NCBI RefSeq assembly: GCF_003385845.1
Contig: NZ_QRDJ01000006.1
Location: 558,001 to 622,000, forward strand
Source of the DNA: Kushneria indalinina DSM 14324
Lineage (GTDB): Bacteria; Pseudomonadota; Gammaproteobacteria; Pseudomonadales; Halomonadaceae
Direction of reading: 5' to 3'
DNA length: 64,000 nt
Part shown: one piece after another, positions 42,957-51,614 of the stretch
Layout of the letters: each line of letters opens with the position of its first letter
Numbering within the stretch: the first letter of the stretch is position 1
Notes under the pieces: generated by a model
What the model saw: only the letters and a program-made list of their open reading frames with translations
Databases searched by the model: none
What the model was told of the DNA's origin: nothing
Made by a program: the position numbers and the translations under genes

Positions 42957-43010
42957 CGCTTGCCGGGTCGGAGCATCATTCTAGCATGTTCCGATCCGGC
43001 ACCGAGAGTC

Positions 43011-44063
43011 TCAGCGTCTGGGCAGCATGTCGTCGGTGGCCGCTTCGCGACTGCGGCGAACGCGCTTGAGCCACAGCTGTCGGGCGTGATGTCGCAGGTT
43101 GGAAACATCGTCGGTTTCATCCACGATGTCCTGGCCCAGAATGGTTTCAAGAATGTCTTCCATCGTCAGCACGCCCACCCAGTTGCCATGGTCGTCATAT
43201 ACCACACACATGTGATGGTGATCGTTAAGCATGCGGATAAAGACCTGCTCAACGCTGTCCTTGCTATCCACCGATTCGATGGGATGCATGATCGCCTCGA
43301 GAGTGGCGTCATCGGCGGCGTGATAGGCGTCCATTTTGTGCACATAGCCGACGGTCTGCTCCGGTGGCGTCATGACGGGATAGCGTGTAAAGGGCAGGTC
43401 GCTATAGCCGGCGTCGAATTCGGCAACGGTCATTTCGGGCGCCACGGTCTTGCACACCGTGCGAGGGGTCATGACCTCATGGACACGGATATTGTGCAGA
43501 TTGAGGATGTTGACGATGGTTCGGCTCTCGTCGGTATCCACCACGCCGCGCTCCTGACCCAGGCGCGCCAGTGCCTTGATCTCTTCACGAACATCGACGT
43601 CATCTTCCCCGCCGCCACCAATGCGACGCGTGATCTGTTCCGACAGCCATATAAAGGGCAGCAGCAGCCAGATCAAAGTCTTGAGTGTCGGTGCCAGAAT
43701 TGGTGCGAGCTGACGCCAGTAACGGGCGCCGATGGTCTTGGGCAGAATTTCTGACAGCACAAGGATCAGCAGCGTCATGATGGCCGAGGCCACACCGATC
43801 CATGTCTCGCCGAAAACGGCAGAGACCTGCGCGCCCACGCCTGTCGCTCCGGCCGTATGAGCGATGGTGTTGAGCGTGAGAATGGCGGCCAGCGGCCGGT
43901 CGACATTGTCCTTGAGCTGGCTCAGGGAGTGATGCAGCGCCGGGCGATCTTCCTTCAGGCGTGCGATGTGGCTGGGGGTCAGCGACAGCAGTGCAGCCTC
44001 GAGTACCGAACAGATAAAAGAGATGGCAATGGCGGCAACGGCGAAGACGATCAGAAGGACCAT
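43011..44063 (-). CDS. CNNM/CorC (HlyC)-family membrane protein
   Basis: A 350-residue protein with an N-terminal CNNM (DUF21) transmembrane domain (SVLEAALLSLTPSHIARL and LNTIAHTAGATGVGAQ, then ILVLSEILPKTIGARY) and a C-terminal pair of CBS domains (VHEVMTPRTVCKTV; DDHGNWVGVLTMEDILE). The usual CorC_HlyC transporter-associated tail is missing or very short. Family members take part in magnesium or cobalt export and resistance. Function in this cell is inferred from the family only. Confidence 0.88.
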   Translation of the reverse strand: MVLLIVFAVAAIAISFICSVLEAALLSLTPSHIARLKEDRPALHHSLSQLKDNVDRPLAAILTLNTIAHTAGATGVGAQVSAVFGETWIGVASAIMTLLILVLSEILPKTIGARYWRQLAPILAPTLKTLIWLLLPFIWLSEQITRRIGGGGEDDVDVREEIKALARLGQERGVVDTDESRTIVNILNLHNIRVHEVMTPRTVCKTVAPEMTVAEFDAGYSDLPFTRYPVMTPPEQTVGYVHKMDAYHAADDATLEAIMHPIESVDSKDSVEQVFIRMLNDHHHMCVVYDDHGNWVGVLTMEDILETILGQDIVDETDDVSNLRHHARQLWLKRVRRSREAATDDMLPRR

Positions 44064-44399
44064 GGAGGCTCAAACGTAATGGCAAGGCAGCCATTAATGA
44101 CACTTTCAGCAAGCGAGTGAATTAAAAAACGATTAACCCGGCAGGAAAAGTGTAAAAATATGTAAGAATTCAGGCAGGGCTATGGGAGGGCTTTCGCGTC
44201 GATAAGACCGACATTGTCTGCAAGATGTCGCCATTTTGCGACATTACTTAAGTAAGTTTAATACAGGTCTTTCGAAATTAAATAAAATGATCACGAAATC
44301 TGCCTCTTTTAATACTTTAGCCTCTAAAGCTGATGGGTATAATCCGCGACGATAGCAAACGATTAACCCATGTAATGGTAAAAGGCTTGCGCGTTCGGC
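44064..44399. other. AT-rich intergenic patch with inverted repeats
   Basis: About 335 bp with no credible gene and much richer in A/T than its flanks. It holds ATGTCGC (44225-44231) / GCGACAT (44238-44244) with a six-base loop. Beginning on its last base is the perfect palindrome TTACTTAAGTAA (44244-44255). They lie about 150 bp ahead of the small gene at 44400 and could be regulatory sites for it or for the divergent CNNM-type gene. Confidence 0.6.
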
Positions 44400-44675
44400 A
44401 TGCAATCCCTGGACTCACTCGAGCTGGCCATCCTGACTCGCCTGCTCAATACAGGCCGATACCAACGTGTATATGTCAAGGCAATGGAATTTGGCGTCAC
44501 GGATGCAGAGTTTGCCCGTGCCGTACGCTATCTCACTCAAAAGGGGTTGATCGATGCAGTCTGGGAAGAGCACGCGTCCCGCCATCTGATGCAACGTCTG
44601 TTTCGAAAACCCTGTTTCGAGCAGTGCTGCGGACGTATTACCGAGCATGGCCTGAATGTGGTCATGGCCGGCTAG
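44400..44675 (+). CDS. small hypothetical protein, winged-helix-like
   Basis: A 91-residue cytoplasmic protein beginning MQSLDSLELAILTRLLNTGR. The sequence VTDAEFARAVRYLTQKGLID looks like the recognition part of a small winged helix, and it ends ITEHGLNVVMAG, a common ending of short DNA-binding wing domains. No named family is recognised. The start has only AAAGG well upstream. It lies downstream of an AT-rich palindromic patch and upstream of tRNA-Gly. Confidence 0.55.
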   Translation: MQSLDSLELAILTRLLNTGRYQRVYVKAMEFGVTDAEFARAVRYLTQKGLIDAVWEEHASRHLMQRLFRKPCFEQCCGRITEHGLNVVMAG

Positions 44676-44720
44676 AGAGACTGCGGTCGCAGCGGTGGTG
44701 GCGCCGGATGATCGGACATA

Positions 44721-44746
44721 AAAAAACCGCCACAACGAGGTGGCGG
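44721..44746 (-). terminator. terminator-like hairpin, minus strand
   Basis: CCGCCAC (44727-44733) / GTGGCGG (44740-44746) with an A-run at 44721-44726, which is a T-run on the minus strand. It faces transcripts coming from the right; the nearest minus-strand gene there starts at 45482. Confidence 0.6.
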
Positions 44747-44873
44747 CCATGCAAGGAACAGTTAAACCAAAACGCATTCCTCAGCGACTGAAGAAGAACG
44801 TCTTGCTTACTATGACCGTCGTGTTTCTGGTTTGATCCCCAAAATTGGAAATTTTTTTATTTGATGCCTTTTT

Positions 44874-44897
44874 GCCACAAAAACAGCGCTTTGTGGC
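44874..44897. repeat. inverted repeat upstream of tRNA-Gly
   Basis: GCCACAAA (44874-44881) / TTTGTGGC (44890-44897), eight-base loop, in an AT-rich stretch 46 bp before the tRNA. It lacks a following T-run on either strand. Confidence 0.45.
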
Positions 44898-44942
44898 GTG
44901 CAGCTTGTGTTTGTTGGCGGTGGCTTTTATGATGAGCGCCAT

Positions 44943-45018
<76 letters not shown>

Positions 45019-45209
45019 TTTCCTTCCCTCGCATTTCCTCTCGTGTATTTAGACCCCCTGCAGGGCCACGTATCAGCGCCCTTTATGGTTTCTTGAGTCT
45101 TATAGCCTTTAACGTTATCCGATATCTCTGTGAACAGTGCATCGTATGCACCCACTGGTAGTTCGCTGTTGGGTATACAGACTTCATTAATGCACGTTTG
45201 GTTGGCCGC

Positions 45210-45482
45210 TCAGGCCTGACTGAAAAAGTGCAGTACCCGATCCACGCCCAGACTGTCGGACCAGGCGGCCGGCGTTTGAATCGTGGCAATGAGCATCTGA
45301 TCTTCCCTGTCTACATATTGCTCAAGATCAGCAAGGATGTGATCGGGCGTGGCCGTTGTTCTGACCAGCCAGGTCGTCTCGAGCACGTGCAGGCTGTCGG
45401 GATAAAGGGCCAGTGCCCGGATCAGATGGTTATACTCCTGCCCCGGGCGTTTGAGATCACAGGTAATCATGTAGTCAGCCAT
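45210..45482 (-). CDS. Cas2-fold orphan protein (SinR-family annotation)
   Basis: A 90-residue protein with the Cas2/VapD-like ferredoxin pattern: MADYMITCDLKRPGQEYNHL (first strand ending in Asp, then a helix), LHVLETTWLVRTTATPDHIL, and DREDQMLIATIQTPAAW (third strand). No cas1, other cas gene or CRISPR repeat lies in the window, so a CRISPR role is unlikely. Database proteins of this size are often called SinR family without evidence. The start at 45482 has GGAG seven bases upstream; a second ATG lies 12 bp before it. The possible roles are nuclease, toxin or simple binding protein; none is proven. Confidence 0.65.
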   Translation of the reverse strand: MADYMITCDLKRPGQEYNHLIRALALYPDSLHVLETTWLVRTTATPDHILADLEQYVDREDQMLIATIQTPAAWSDSLGVDRVLHFFSQA

Positions 45483-45513
45483 GCAGTGCTCCATTGGCCC
45501 GTTCAGTCAGGAT

Positions 45514-45538
45514 GCTGCCGGAAGGTCACTCCGGCAGC
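45514..45538 (-). terminator. hairpin after flavoprotein gene
   Basis: GCTGCCGGA (45514-45522) / TCCGGCAGC (45530-45538), loop of seven, about 90 bp past the dehydrogenase stop on the minus strand. T-run weak. Confidence 0.5.
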
Positions 45539-45627
45539 AGAATGTGGTGTGGCAGCCCGTTTGTTCGGCGCCTCACCCGACAGCGTGGGGCAGGGCCCTC
45601 AGCCGGTGAACACGAGCAGGAAGGGGC

Positions 45628-47088
45628 TCAGCTGCCCGGTCCGTTTTCCATATAATGTCGAGCCATGGCCGGGCCCATCCGAAGGGCTGCATTAAGGTCG
45701 CGCAGGGCGGTGCGCAGCCCCTCTTCAAGGCAGGGATGATAGAAGGGCATCTCCAGCATCTGTGCCACCGTCATGCGCTGCTGATGACACCAGGCCAGCA
45801 GGTGAGCGAGGTGCTCTGCCTGTGGGCCAAACATTTCAGCGCCAAGAAAAAGTCCCGACCCCTGCTCGCCATAAACGCGCAGTAGCCCATGGTTCTGGCG
45901 CATAACGCGTGCGCGCCCCTGCTCCTTGAAATCGACTTCACCAATGGCGTAGCTGTCGCTGTCGCGCTGTTCGATTTCGGCCCATGTCTGTCCGGTCGTC
46001 GCAATCTGCGGATCGGTGAAAACCACGGTCAGCATTGAGCGGCGATGGCCAGCGCGAATATCCGGATAGCGCCCGGCATTGTCACCGGCCAGGTGGCCTT
46101 CATCGGAAGCTTCATGCAGCAGCGGCAGCTCGGTATTGGCATCACCTGCAATGAAGATGGAGGCAGGGGTGCCATCCCGACGCTGACACTGCAGGGTGTA
46201 ACGATCAAATACCGGCAGGTCCTCATGCATGCGCAGACAGGCACGATCGATATCCAGACCCTTGATGTTGGGAGGACGTCCCGTGGTGGCCAGCAGATAA
46301 TCGAAGCGTTCGGTCACTTCACGCTGACTGTCGCGCTCGACAAAGGTCACCTCAACCCGGTCGTCGACGTGGGCCACGTTGCGCGTATCGGCCTCGGGGT
46401 CGAGATAGAACTCTTCGTTGAAATATCGATCGGCGTAATCACGAATGTCGGGGTCACTGATCGGGCCGATAGTGCCATTAACACCGAACATGCGCACCCG
46501 GACCCCGAGTCGTGACAGCGCCTGTGCCAGCTCCAGGCCGACCACGCCCGGGCCAAAGACGGCGATCGATTCGGGCAGATCATCCCAGTAAAAGATATCG
46601 TCGTTGGTCACCAGACGTTCACCGGCAGCCTTGAGAAAGCCCGGGTAGTCGGGGCTTGAGCCGGTGGCGATGACAATCCGCTCGGCATGAATGCGGGTGT
46701 GGTCATCAATGAGCAGGGTGTCGGGGCTTTCAAAGGTGGCATGGCCGCGAATGCGCTGTTCGGCATCGATGTTGTCTACCGAGTCGATGACGCCCTCGAC
46801 AAAGTGATCGCGTTCGCGTTTGACGCGCGCCATGACGTCGCGGCCATTGACGTTAATGTCGCCATCGATATGGACCCCATAGGCACTGGCATCTCGGACA
46901 TGATGGGCCGTCTCGGCGGCTGCGATCAGAAGCTTGCTGGGCATGCACCCCACCCGCGCGCAGGTCGTGCCATAGGGGCCGCCCTCGATCAGGATCACAC
47001 TGTCGGTGTGGGCACGGGCCGCACTATAGGCGCCAAGACCGGCGCTTCCGGCGCCAATGATGGCAACGTCTACACGTCGTTCCTGCAT
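45628..47088 (-). CDS. dihydrolipoamide dehydrogenase-like flavoprotein disulfide reductase
   Basis: A 486-residue FAD/NAD-dependent oxidoreductase. The FAD loop is DVAIIGAGSAGLGAYSAARA, the redox disulfide is TTCARVGCMPSKLLIAAAET (the C-x4-C pair), and the NAD-binding part contains SIAVFGPGVVGLELAQAL. FIAGDANTELPLLHEASDEG is the second FAD motif, and the C-terminal dimer domain has MPFYHPCLEEGLRTAL. The active-site wording (CARVGCMPSK rather than CLNVGCIPSK) and the lack of neighbouring acyltransferase genes suggest a stand-alone member rather than the pyruvate dehydrogenase E3. It follows the peroxiredoxin-glutaredoxin gene across a terminator. The ribosome site GGAG precedes the ATG. Confidence 0.85.
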   Translation of the reverse strand: MQERRVDVAIIGAGSAGLGAYSAARAHTDSVILIEGGPYGTTCARVGCMPSKLLIAAAETAHHVRDASAYGVHIDGDINVNGRDVMARVKRERDHFVEGVIDSVDNIDAEQRIRGHATFESPDTLLIDDHTRIHAERIVIATGSSPDYPGFLKAAGERLVTNDDIFYWDDLPESIAVFGPGVVGLELAQALSRLGVRVRMFGVNGTIGPISDPDIRDYADRYFNEEFYLDPEADTRNVAHVDDRVEVTFVERDSQREVTERFDYLLATTGRPPNIKGLDIDRACLRMHEDLPVFDRYTLQCQRRDGTPASIFIAGDANTELPLLHEASDEGHLAGDNAGRYPDIRAGHRRSMLTVVFTDPQIATTGQTWAEIEQRDSDSYAIGEVDFKEQGRARVMRQNHGLLRVYGEQGSGLFLGAEMFGPQAEHLAHLLAWCHQQRMTVAQMLEMPFYHPCLEEGLRTALRDLNAALRMGPAMARHYMENGPGS

Positions 47089-47132
47089 GTTGGGACTCCA
47101 GTATCAGGGCGTACGGTTTGGTCATGCACACA

Positions 47133-47163
47133 CAAAAACGGCCACCCGTAGGTGGCCGTTGTG
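47133..47163 (-). terminator. terminator after peroxiredoxin-glutaredoxin gene
   Basis: AACGGCCACC (47137-47146) / GGTGGCCGTT (47151-47160) with a four-base loop. On the minus strand the stem runs into five T. Confidence 0.85.
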
Positions 47164-47184
47164 ATCCAGCAGGCGATCGATTGA

Positions 47185-47934
<750 letters not shown>

Positions 47935-48106
47935 CGTTTGCTCCATGTATTATTGAAATACTGCGGCGACGAGCACCGCTGCCAGAAAACACCCTTCAGT
48001 CTATTGGACTGAGCCACATCATGGTATTTGAATAAGACAAAGGTAGTAATAGGAAGGGATAATTGGCAAGCGCCGCTCGATATGCGGCGCCGGGCAAATC
48101 ATCGAA

Positions 48107-48589
48107 TCACTGGCGGTAACAGTAGTGGATATGTTCCTGCTTGCGCGGCCCTTCAACCGTCCAGGTCAGATCAAATCCATCGTCTGTCATGATCAACTCG
48201 CCACTATACAGATCTCTCACACAAAGATGCGGGGAGAGACTCATCAGACGGTGATCGTCGACCACCACCAGTGGGAACAAAAAGACGGCGTCTTCCGGTC
48301 CCCGGCGCTCGTGATAAAGCTCCACGCGGTCCTCCATTACCTCAAAACGATAGACGTTGCTAAAGGCCATCCTGCGCCCGTTGGCGTGGGTAAAATGCCC
48401 CTTTTCGTGAAAGCGCACGATGGGGTAATCATCGCTGACAAGGACCTCTCCGACGCCGTGGCCTGCCCAGTCGCTGGAAGATTGTGGCCCGGGGGTGGCC
48501 ATAAAGGTGAGCTGCCGGGTTGCCTTGAGGCACTCGGTCAGGCGTATAATCGTTGTTAACCTTGAAAATCTATCTGGTTGACGAAGCAT
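48107..48589 (-). CDS. DUF6314-family protein
   Basis: A small cytoplasmic protein of up to 160 residues. The core reads HGVGEVLVSDDYPIVRFHEK, then MAFSNVYRFEVMEDRVELYH, and ends TWTVEGPRKQEHIHYCYRQ, which I read as the DUF6314 pattern (a lipocalin-like beta barrel with conserved Tyr-Arg and His). The function of the family is unknown. The start is unsure: ATG at 48587-48589 lies back to back with the divergent transporter start and has no ribosome site; the next ATG (48502) would lose conserved-looking residues. Confidence 0.65.
   Translation of the reverse strand: MLRQPDRFSRLTTIIRLTECLKATRQLTFMATPGPQSSSDWAGHGVGEVLVSDDYPIVRFHEKGHFTHANGRRMAFSNVYRFEVMEDRVELYHERRGPEDAVFLFPLVVVDDHRLMSLSPHLCVRDLYSGELIMTDDGFDLTWTVEGPRKQEHIHYCYRQ
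48544..48549 (+). promoter_or_regulatory. candidate -10 box of EamA gene
   Basis: A perfect TATAAT sits 40 bp before the transporter start, inside the divergent DUF6314 frame. The -35 is poor (TTGCCT with 19-bp spacing). Confidence 0.4.
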
Positions 48590-49477
48590 ATGGGCTATCT
48601 ACTCGGGGTCACGCTCTTGTGGTCCTTCTCGTTCAGTCTGATCGGTGTGTATCTGGCCGGTCAGGTGGACAGCTATTTTGCCGTATTAACGCGTGTCTCG
48701 CTCGCCTGTCTGGTATTTCTGCCCTGGCTTCGACCACGCCTTCTGGACCGGCGCCGAACGCTGGGGCTGATGGGGGTGGGCGCCATACAGCTGGGACTGA
48801 TGTATGTGTGCTATTACCAGTCCTTTGTCCTGCTCAGCGTGCCGGAGATACTGCTCTTCACCATTTTCACGCCCATCTATATTGCACTGCTGGATAATCT
48901 TCTCTGCCGTCGTCTGGATGTGTTCCAGCTGGCCATGGCGGGACTTGCCGTGCTGGGGGCGGCACTGATTCGTTATCAGGCAGTGGGTGATGCCTTCTGG
49001 ACCGGCTTTCTCATGGTGCAGAGCGCCAACCTGTGTTTTGCCATCGGCCAGGTGGGCTACCGACATCTCATGCGCGGCGTTGAGGGCTCCTTTCCAGCAC
49101 TCAACGTCTTTGGCTGGTTCTACATCGGCGCTCTGCTGGTGGCTGTGCCGGCCTGGTGGTGGCTGGGAGATGCCACCCGGCTGCCTACCACCTCGGTACA
49201 GTGGGGGGTGCTGGCCTGGCTGGGCATGGTGGCCTCGGGCGCCGGCTATTTCTTCTGGAATCAGGGTGCTCGGCGCGTGGATGCCGCCACGCTTGCGGTC
49301 ATGAACAATCTGCTGATTCCGGCAGGGCTGCTGGTCAACCTGGTGATCTGGAATCGCGAGGCAGACCTTTCCCGGATCGCGCTGGGCGGTGCCGTCATGC
49401 TGCTGGCGCTTGTGGGCAGCGAATGGTGGCGTCGACGCTCGATGTTGCCATCGTCGGCCTCGGCTGAATTTTCCTGA
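48590..49477 (+). CDS. EamA-family (DMT) transporter
   Basis: A 295-residue membrane protein with ten hydrophobic segments in two EamA repeats. The first starts MGYLLGVTLLWSFSFSLIGV. The second runs from about residue 150 and includes SGAGYFFWNQGARRVDAATL. Members of this branch, often near carboxylate/amino acid/amine exporters, move metabolites out of the cell; the substrate is not known. ATG is at 48590; a TTG 12 bp upstream is less likely. It is divergent from DUF6314 and 68 bp ahead of nadK, same strand. Confidence 0.88.
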   Translation: MGYLLGVTLLWSFSFSLIGVYLAGQVDSYFAVLTRVSLACLVFLPWLRPRLLDRRRTLGLMGVGAIQLGLMYVCYYQSFVLLSVPEILLFTIFTPIYIALLDNLLCRRLDVFQLAMAGLAVLGAALIRYQAVGDAFWTGFLMVQSANLCFAIGQVGYRHLMRGVEGSFPALNVFGWFYIGALLVAVPAWWWLGDATRLPTTSVQWGVLAWLGMVASGAGYFFWNQGARRVDAATLAVMNNLLIPAGLLVNLVIWNREADLSRIALGGAVMLLALVGSEWWRRRSMLPSSASAEFS

Positions 49478-49545
49478 TGGCGTGGTTTACCCCCTTGCGC
49501 GGCTGAACGCATAATGCCGTCTCGATGAAACAGTCTGGACGGGGC

Positions 49546-50427
49546 ATGACACAGTTCAACCGGGTAGGGTTGGTGGGGCGGCCTGATAGTGACAAGGTCG
49601 TCGAAACGCTTGAGCGTCTGACGGTATTTCTGGAGTCGCGCGGGCTCGAAGTGCATCTCGAGACAGAAACGGCCAGAACCTGTTCGATTCGACAGGGCAG
49701 AGGGATGTCGCTCGAGGAGATCGGCCGGCAGTGTGATCTGGCGATCGTGGTCGGCGGTGACGGTAGCCTGCTGGGTGCCGGACGCATGCTGTGCCGCTTC
49801 AATACGCCGATCCTGGGGGTCAATCGCGGTCGGCTGGGGTTTTTGACCGACATTAATCCCGACGAGGTCGAGCATCGCGTCGATGAGGTGCTCAACGGGC
49901 AGTATGAAGTGGAAAGGCGCTTTCTGCTCGACACCGAGGTCAGGCGCGATGGCGTCGTCATCGGTACGGCCTGCAGCCTCAATGATGTCGTGCTTCATCC
50001 GGCGGCGGCGGTGCGCATGATCGAGTTTGAGCTCTATATCGATCGTCAGTTTGTTTATCGCCAGCGCTCCGACGGCCTGATTGTGGCGACGCCGACCGGC
50101 TCTACGGCCTACGCACTTTCCGGGGGTGGCCCCATTTTGCATCCGCGGCTCGAGGCCATTGTGCTGGTGCCGATGTTTCCCCATACCCTGTCGAGTCGGC
50201 CGATCGTGATCGATGCCGCCAGCGAGATTCTGCTGGAGGTCGTGGACAGCCATGATGCTGAGCTGCAGGTCAGCTGCGACGGGCAGATGAAAGTGGTCGT
50301 ACAGCCCGGCGACATGATCTCCATTCGGCGCAAGCCCGAATATCTGAAATTGCTCCATCCGCCGGGATACAGCTATTTCGAAGCCTGTCGCAGCAAGCTG
50401 GGCTGGAGCAGTGGTCTTGTTGGTTGA
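49546..50427 (+). CDS. nadK: NAD kinase
   Basis: A 293-residue enzyme phosphorylating NAD to NADP. The conserved GGDGS motif is in AIVVGGDGSLLGAGRMLCRF, the substrate loop is GVNRGRLGFLTDINPDEV, and LIVATPTGSTAYALSGGGPI is the second family signature. The start at 49546 (MTQFNRVGLVGRPDS) matches relatives better than the ATG 21 bp earlier. Length equals E. coli NadK (292). Essential housekeeping enzyme, followed within a few bases by a phosphoesterase gene. Confidence 0.95.
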   Translation: MTQFNRVGLVGRPDSDKVVETLERLTVFLESRGLEVHLETETARTCSIRQGRGMSLEEIGRQCDLAIVVGGDGSLLGAGRMLCRFNTPILGVNRGRLGFLTDINPDEVEHRVDEVLNGQYEVERRFLLDTEVRRDGVVIGTACSLNDVVLHPAAAVRMIEFELYIDRQFVYRQRSDGLIVATPTGSTAYALSGGGPILHPRLEAIVLVPMFPHTLSSRPIVIDAASEILLEVVDSHDAELQVSCDGQMKVVVQPGDMISIRRKPEYLKLLHPPGYSYFEACRSKLGWSSGLVG

Positions 50428-50431
50428 TCCC

Positions 50432-51400
50432 ATGGCGGACGCATCTGCACCCGATAGCGCCGAAGAAGGGGTCGACCTGATCGGCGATGTCCATGGCTGC
50501 GGCGACATGCTCGAATGCCTGCTGGAGAAGATGGGGTATCAAAAGCGGGGCGGGGTCTACGCGCACGATTCCCGCCGCGCCATATTTCTGGGCGACCTGA
50601 TCGATCGTGGTCCTCATGTCCAGAAGGCACTCGAGATCGTGCGCTCCATGGTGGATGCCGGCACCGCGCTGGTGGTGATGGGCAATCACGAAGCCCATGC
50701 GCTGAAGCAGTGTCTGGGGCAAGGGGGCCGCGGTTTTACCATGCCGCGCGTTGGCGGACGCAGCGAGCGGGTGATGTCCGAGACGCTGGCACAGTTCGAG
50801 CGCTCACCGACGCTGTGGGCGTCGTATCTCGAATGGTTTCTCGAGATGCCCCTGTGTCTTGAGTTCGAGCATTTTCGCGTGGCGCATGCCTGCTGGGATG
50901 AATCGCTGCTGCGTCCCTTTCTGAACGATCATCCGGATGGCCGGATTGATCGGCATTTTCTGGCAGCGGCCAGCGTTCAGGGCAGCCCTGAACACCGCGT
51001 GCTCGATCGCACGACGCGCGGTACACAGCTTCGCCTGCCTCAGGGGCAGGTCATTCATTCGCTGGATGGCACCCGGCGAAGCGTCTTTCGCACGCATTTC
51101 TGGGCACGTTCGCCACAAACCCATGGTGATGTGGTCTTTCAACCTGACCCGCTGCCACCCGAGTTCGAAGACCAGCCGCTTCGCGACGAGGAGCGCCGCC
51201 GACTGGTACATTATCCGCTGTCACAGCGTCCGCTGTTTGTCGGCCACTACTGGTGCGAGGGCATCCCGAGCCTGCCGGCTGCCAATATTGCCTGTCTGGA
51301 TTATAGTGCTGTCAGGGGCGGACGACTGGTCGCCTATCGCTTTGATGGTGAAACGACGCTGGATGCAGGGCGGTTTTGCTGGATCAGTGCCGATACGTGA
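50432..51400 (+). CDS. calcineurin-like metallophosphoesterase
   Basis: A 322-residue metal-dependent phosphoesterase. The metal-binding motifs are VDLIGDVHGCGDMLECLL (DxH), IFLGDLIDRGPHVQKAL (GDxxDRG) and LVVMGNHEAHALKQ (GNHE). The C-terminal part has PLFVGHYWCEG, the final GHxx-type ligand. The motif set is like bacterial serine/threonine phosphatase and ApaH-type enzymes. The start is uncertain: ATG 50432 or GTG 50411, which overlaps nadK. It is likely coupled to nadK. Substrate not known; diadenosine polyphosphates or phosphoproteins are options. Confidence 0.85.
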   Translation: MADASAPDSAEEGVDLIGDVHGCGDMLECLLEKMGYQKRGGVYAHDSRRAIFLGDLIDRGPHVQKALEIVRSMVDAGTALVVMGNHEAHALKQCLGQGGRGFTMPRVGGRSERVMSETLAQFERSPTLWASYLEWFLEMPLCLEFEHFRVAHACWDESLLRPFLNDHPDGRIDRHFLAAASVQGSPEHRVLDRTTRGTQLRLPQGQVIHSLDGTRRSVFRTHFWARSPQTHGDVVFQPDPLPPEFEDQPLRDEERRRLVHYPLSQRPLFVGHYWCEGIPSLPAANIACLDYSAVRGGRLVAYRFDGETTLDAGRFCWISADT

Positions 51401-51510
51401 AGACGCGAAAGCCGTCATGAAATAAAATTCGGATTTTTTGGAATGCGCCCGGAACTTTTGAGTCACACTGTCGTCAGAGTAAGTGTTCCCTTGAATGATC
51501 CCTTGCTCTT

Positions 51511-51545
51511 GTCCGGCGGACCCTCTCCGCCGGACTTCTTTTTGT
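51511..51545 (+). terminator. terminator after phosphoesterase gene
   Basis: GTCCGGCGGA (51511-51520) / TCCGCCGGAC (51526-51535), loop of five, then TTCTTTTT. Confidence 0.9.
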
Positions 51546-51614
51546 GTGCGGCATTCAACGTCCGATCCCATGAGCATGACCGGCTGGCAGGTTCCAGCCT
51601 CAAATGGAGTCAGC

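Noticed and set aside
44333-44791. Plus-strand frame of about 152 codons overlapping the small gene at 44400
   Set aside because: It is Arg/Thr/Cys-rich, without a ribosome site; the 44400-44675 frame has a more protein-like composition.
45210-45482. Possible CRISPR locus, because of the Cas2-like protein
   Set aside because: No repeat-spacer pattern and no cas1 or other cas gene was seen anywhere in the window.
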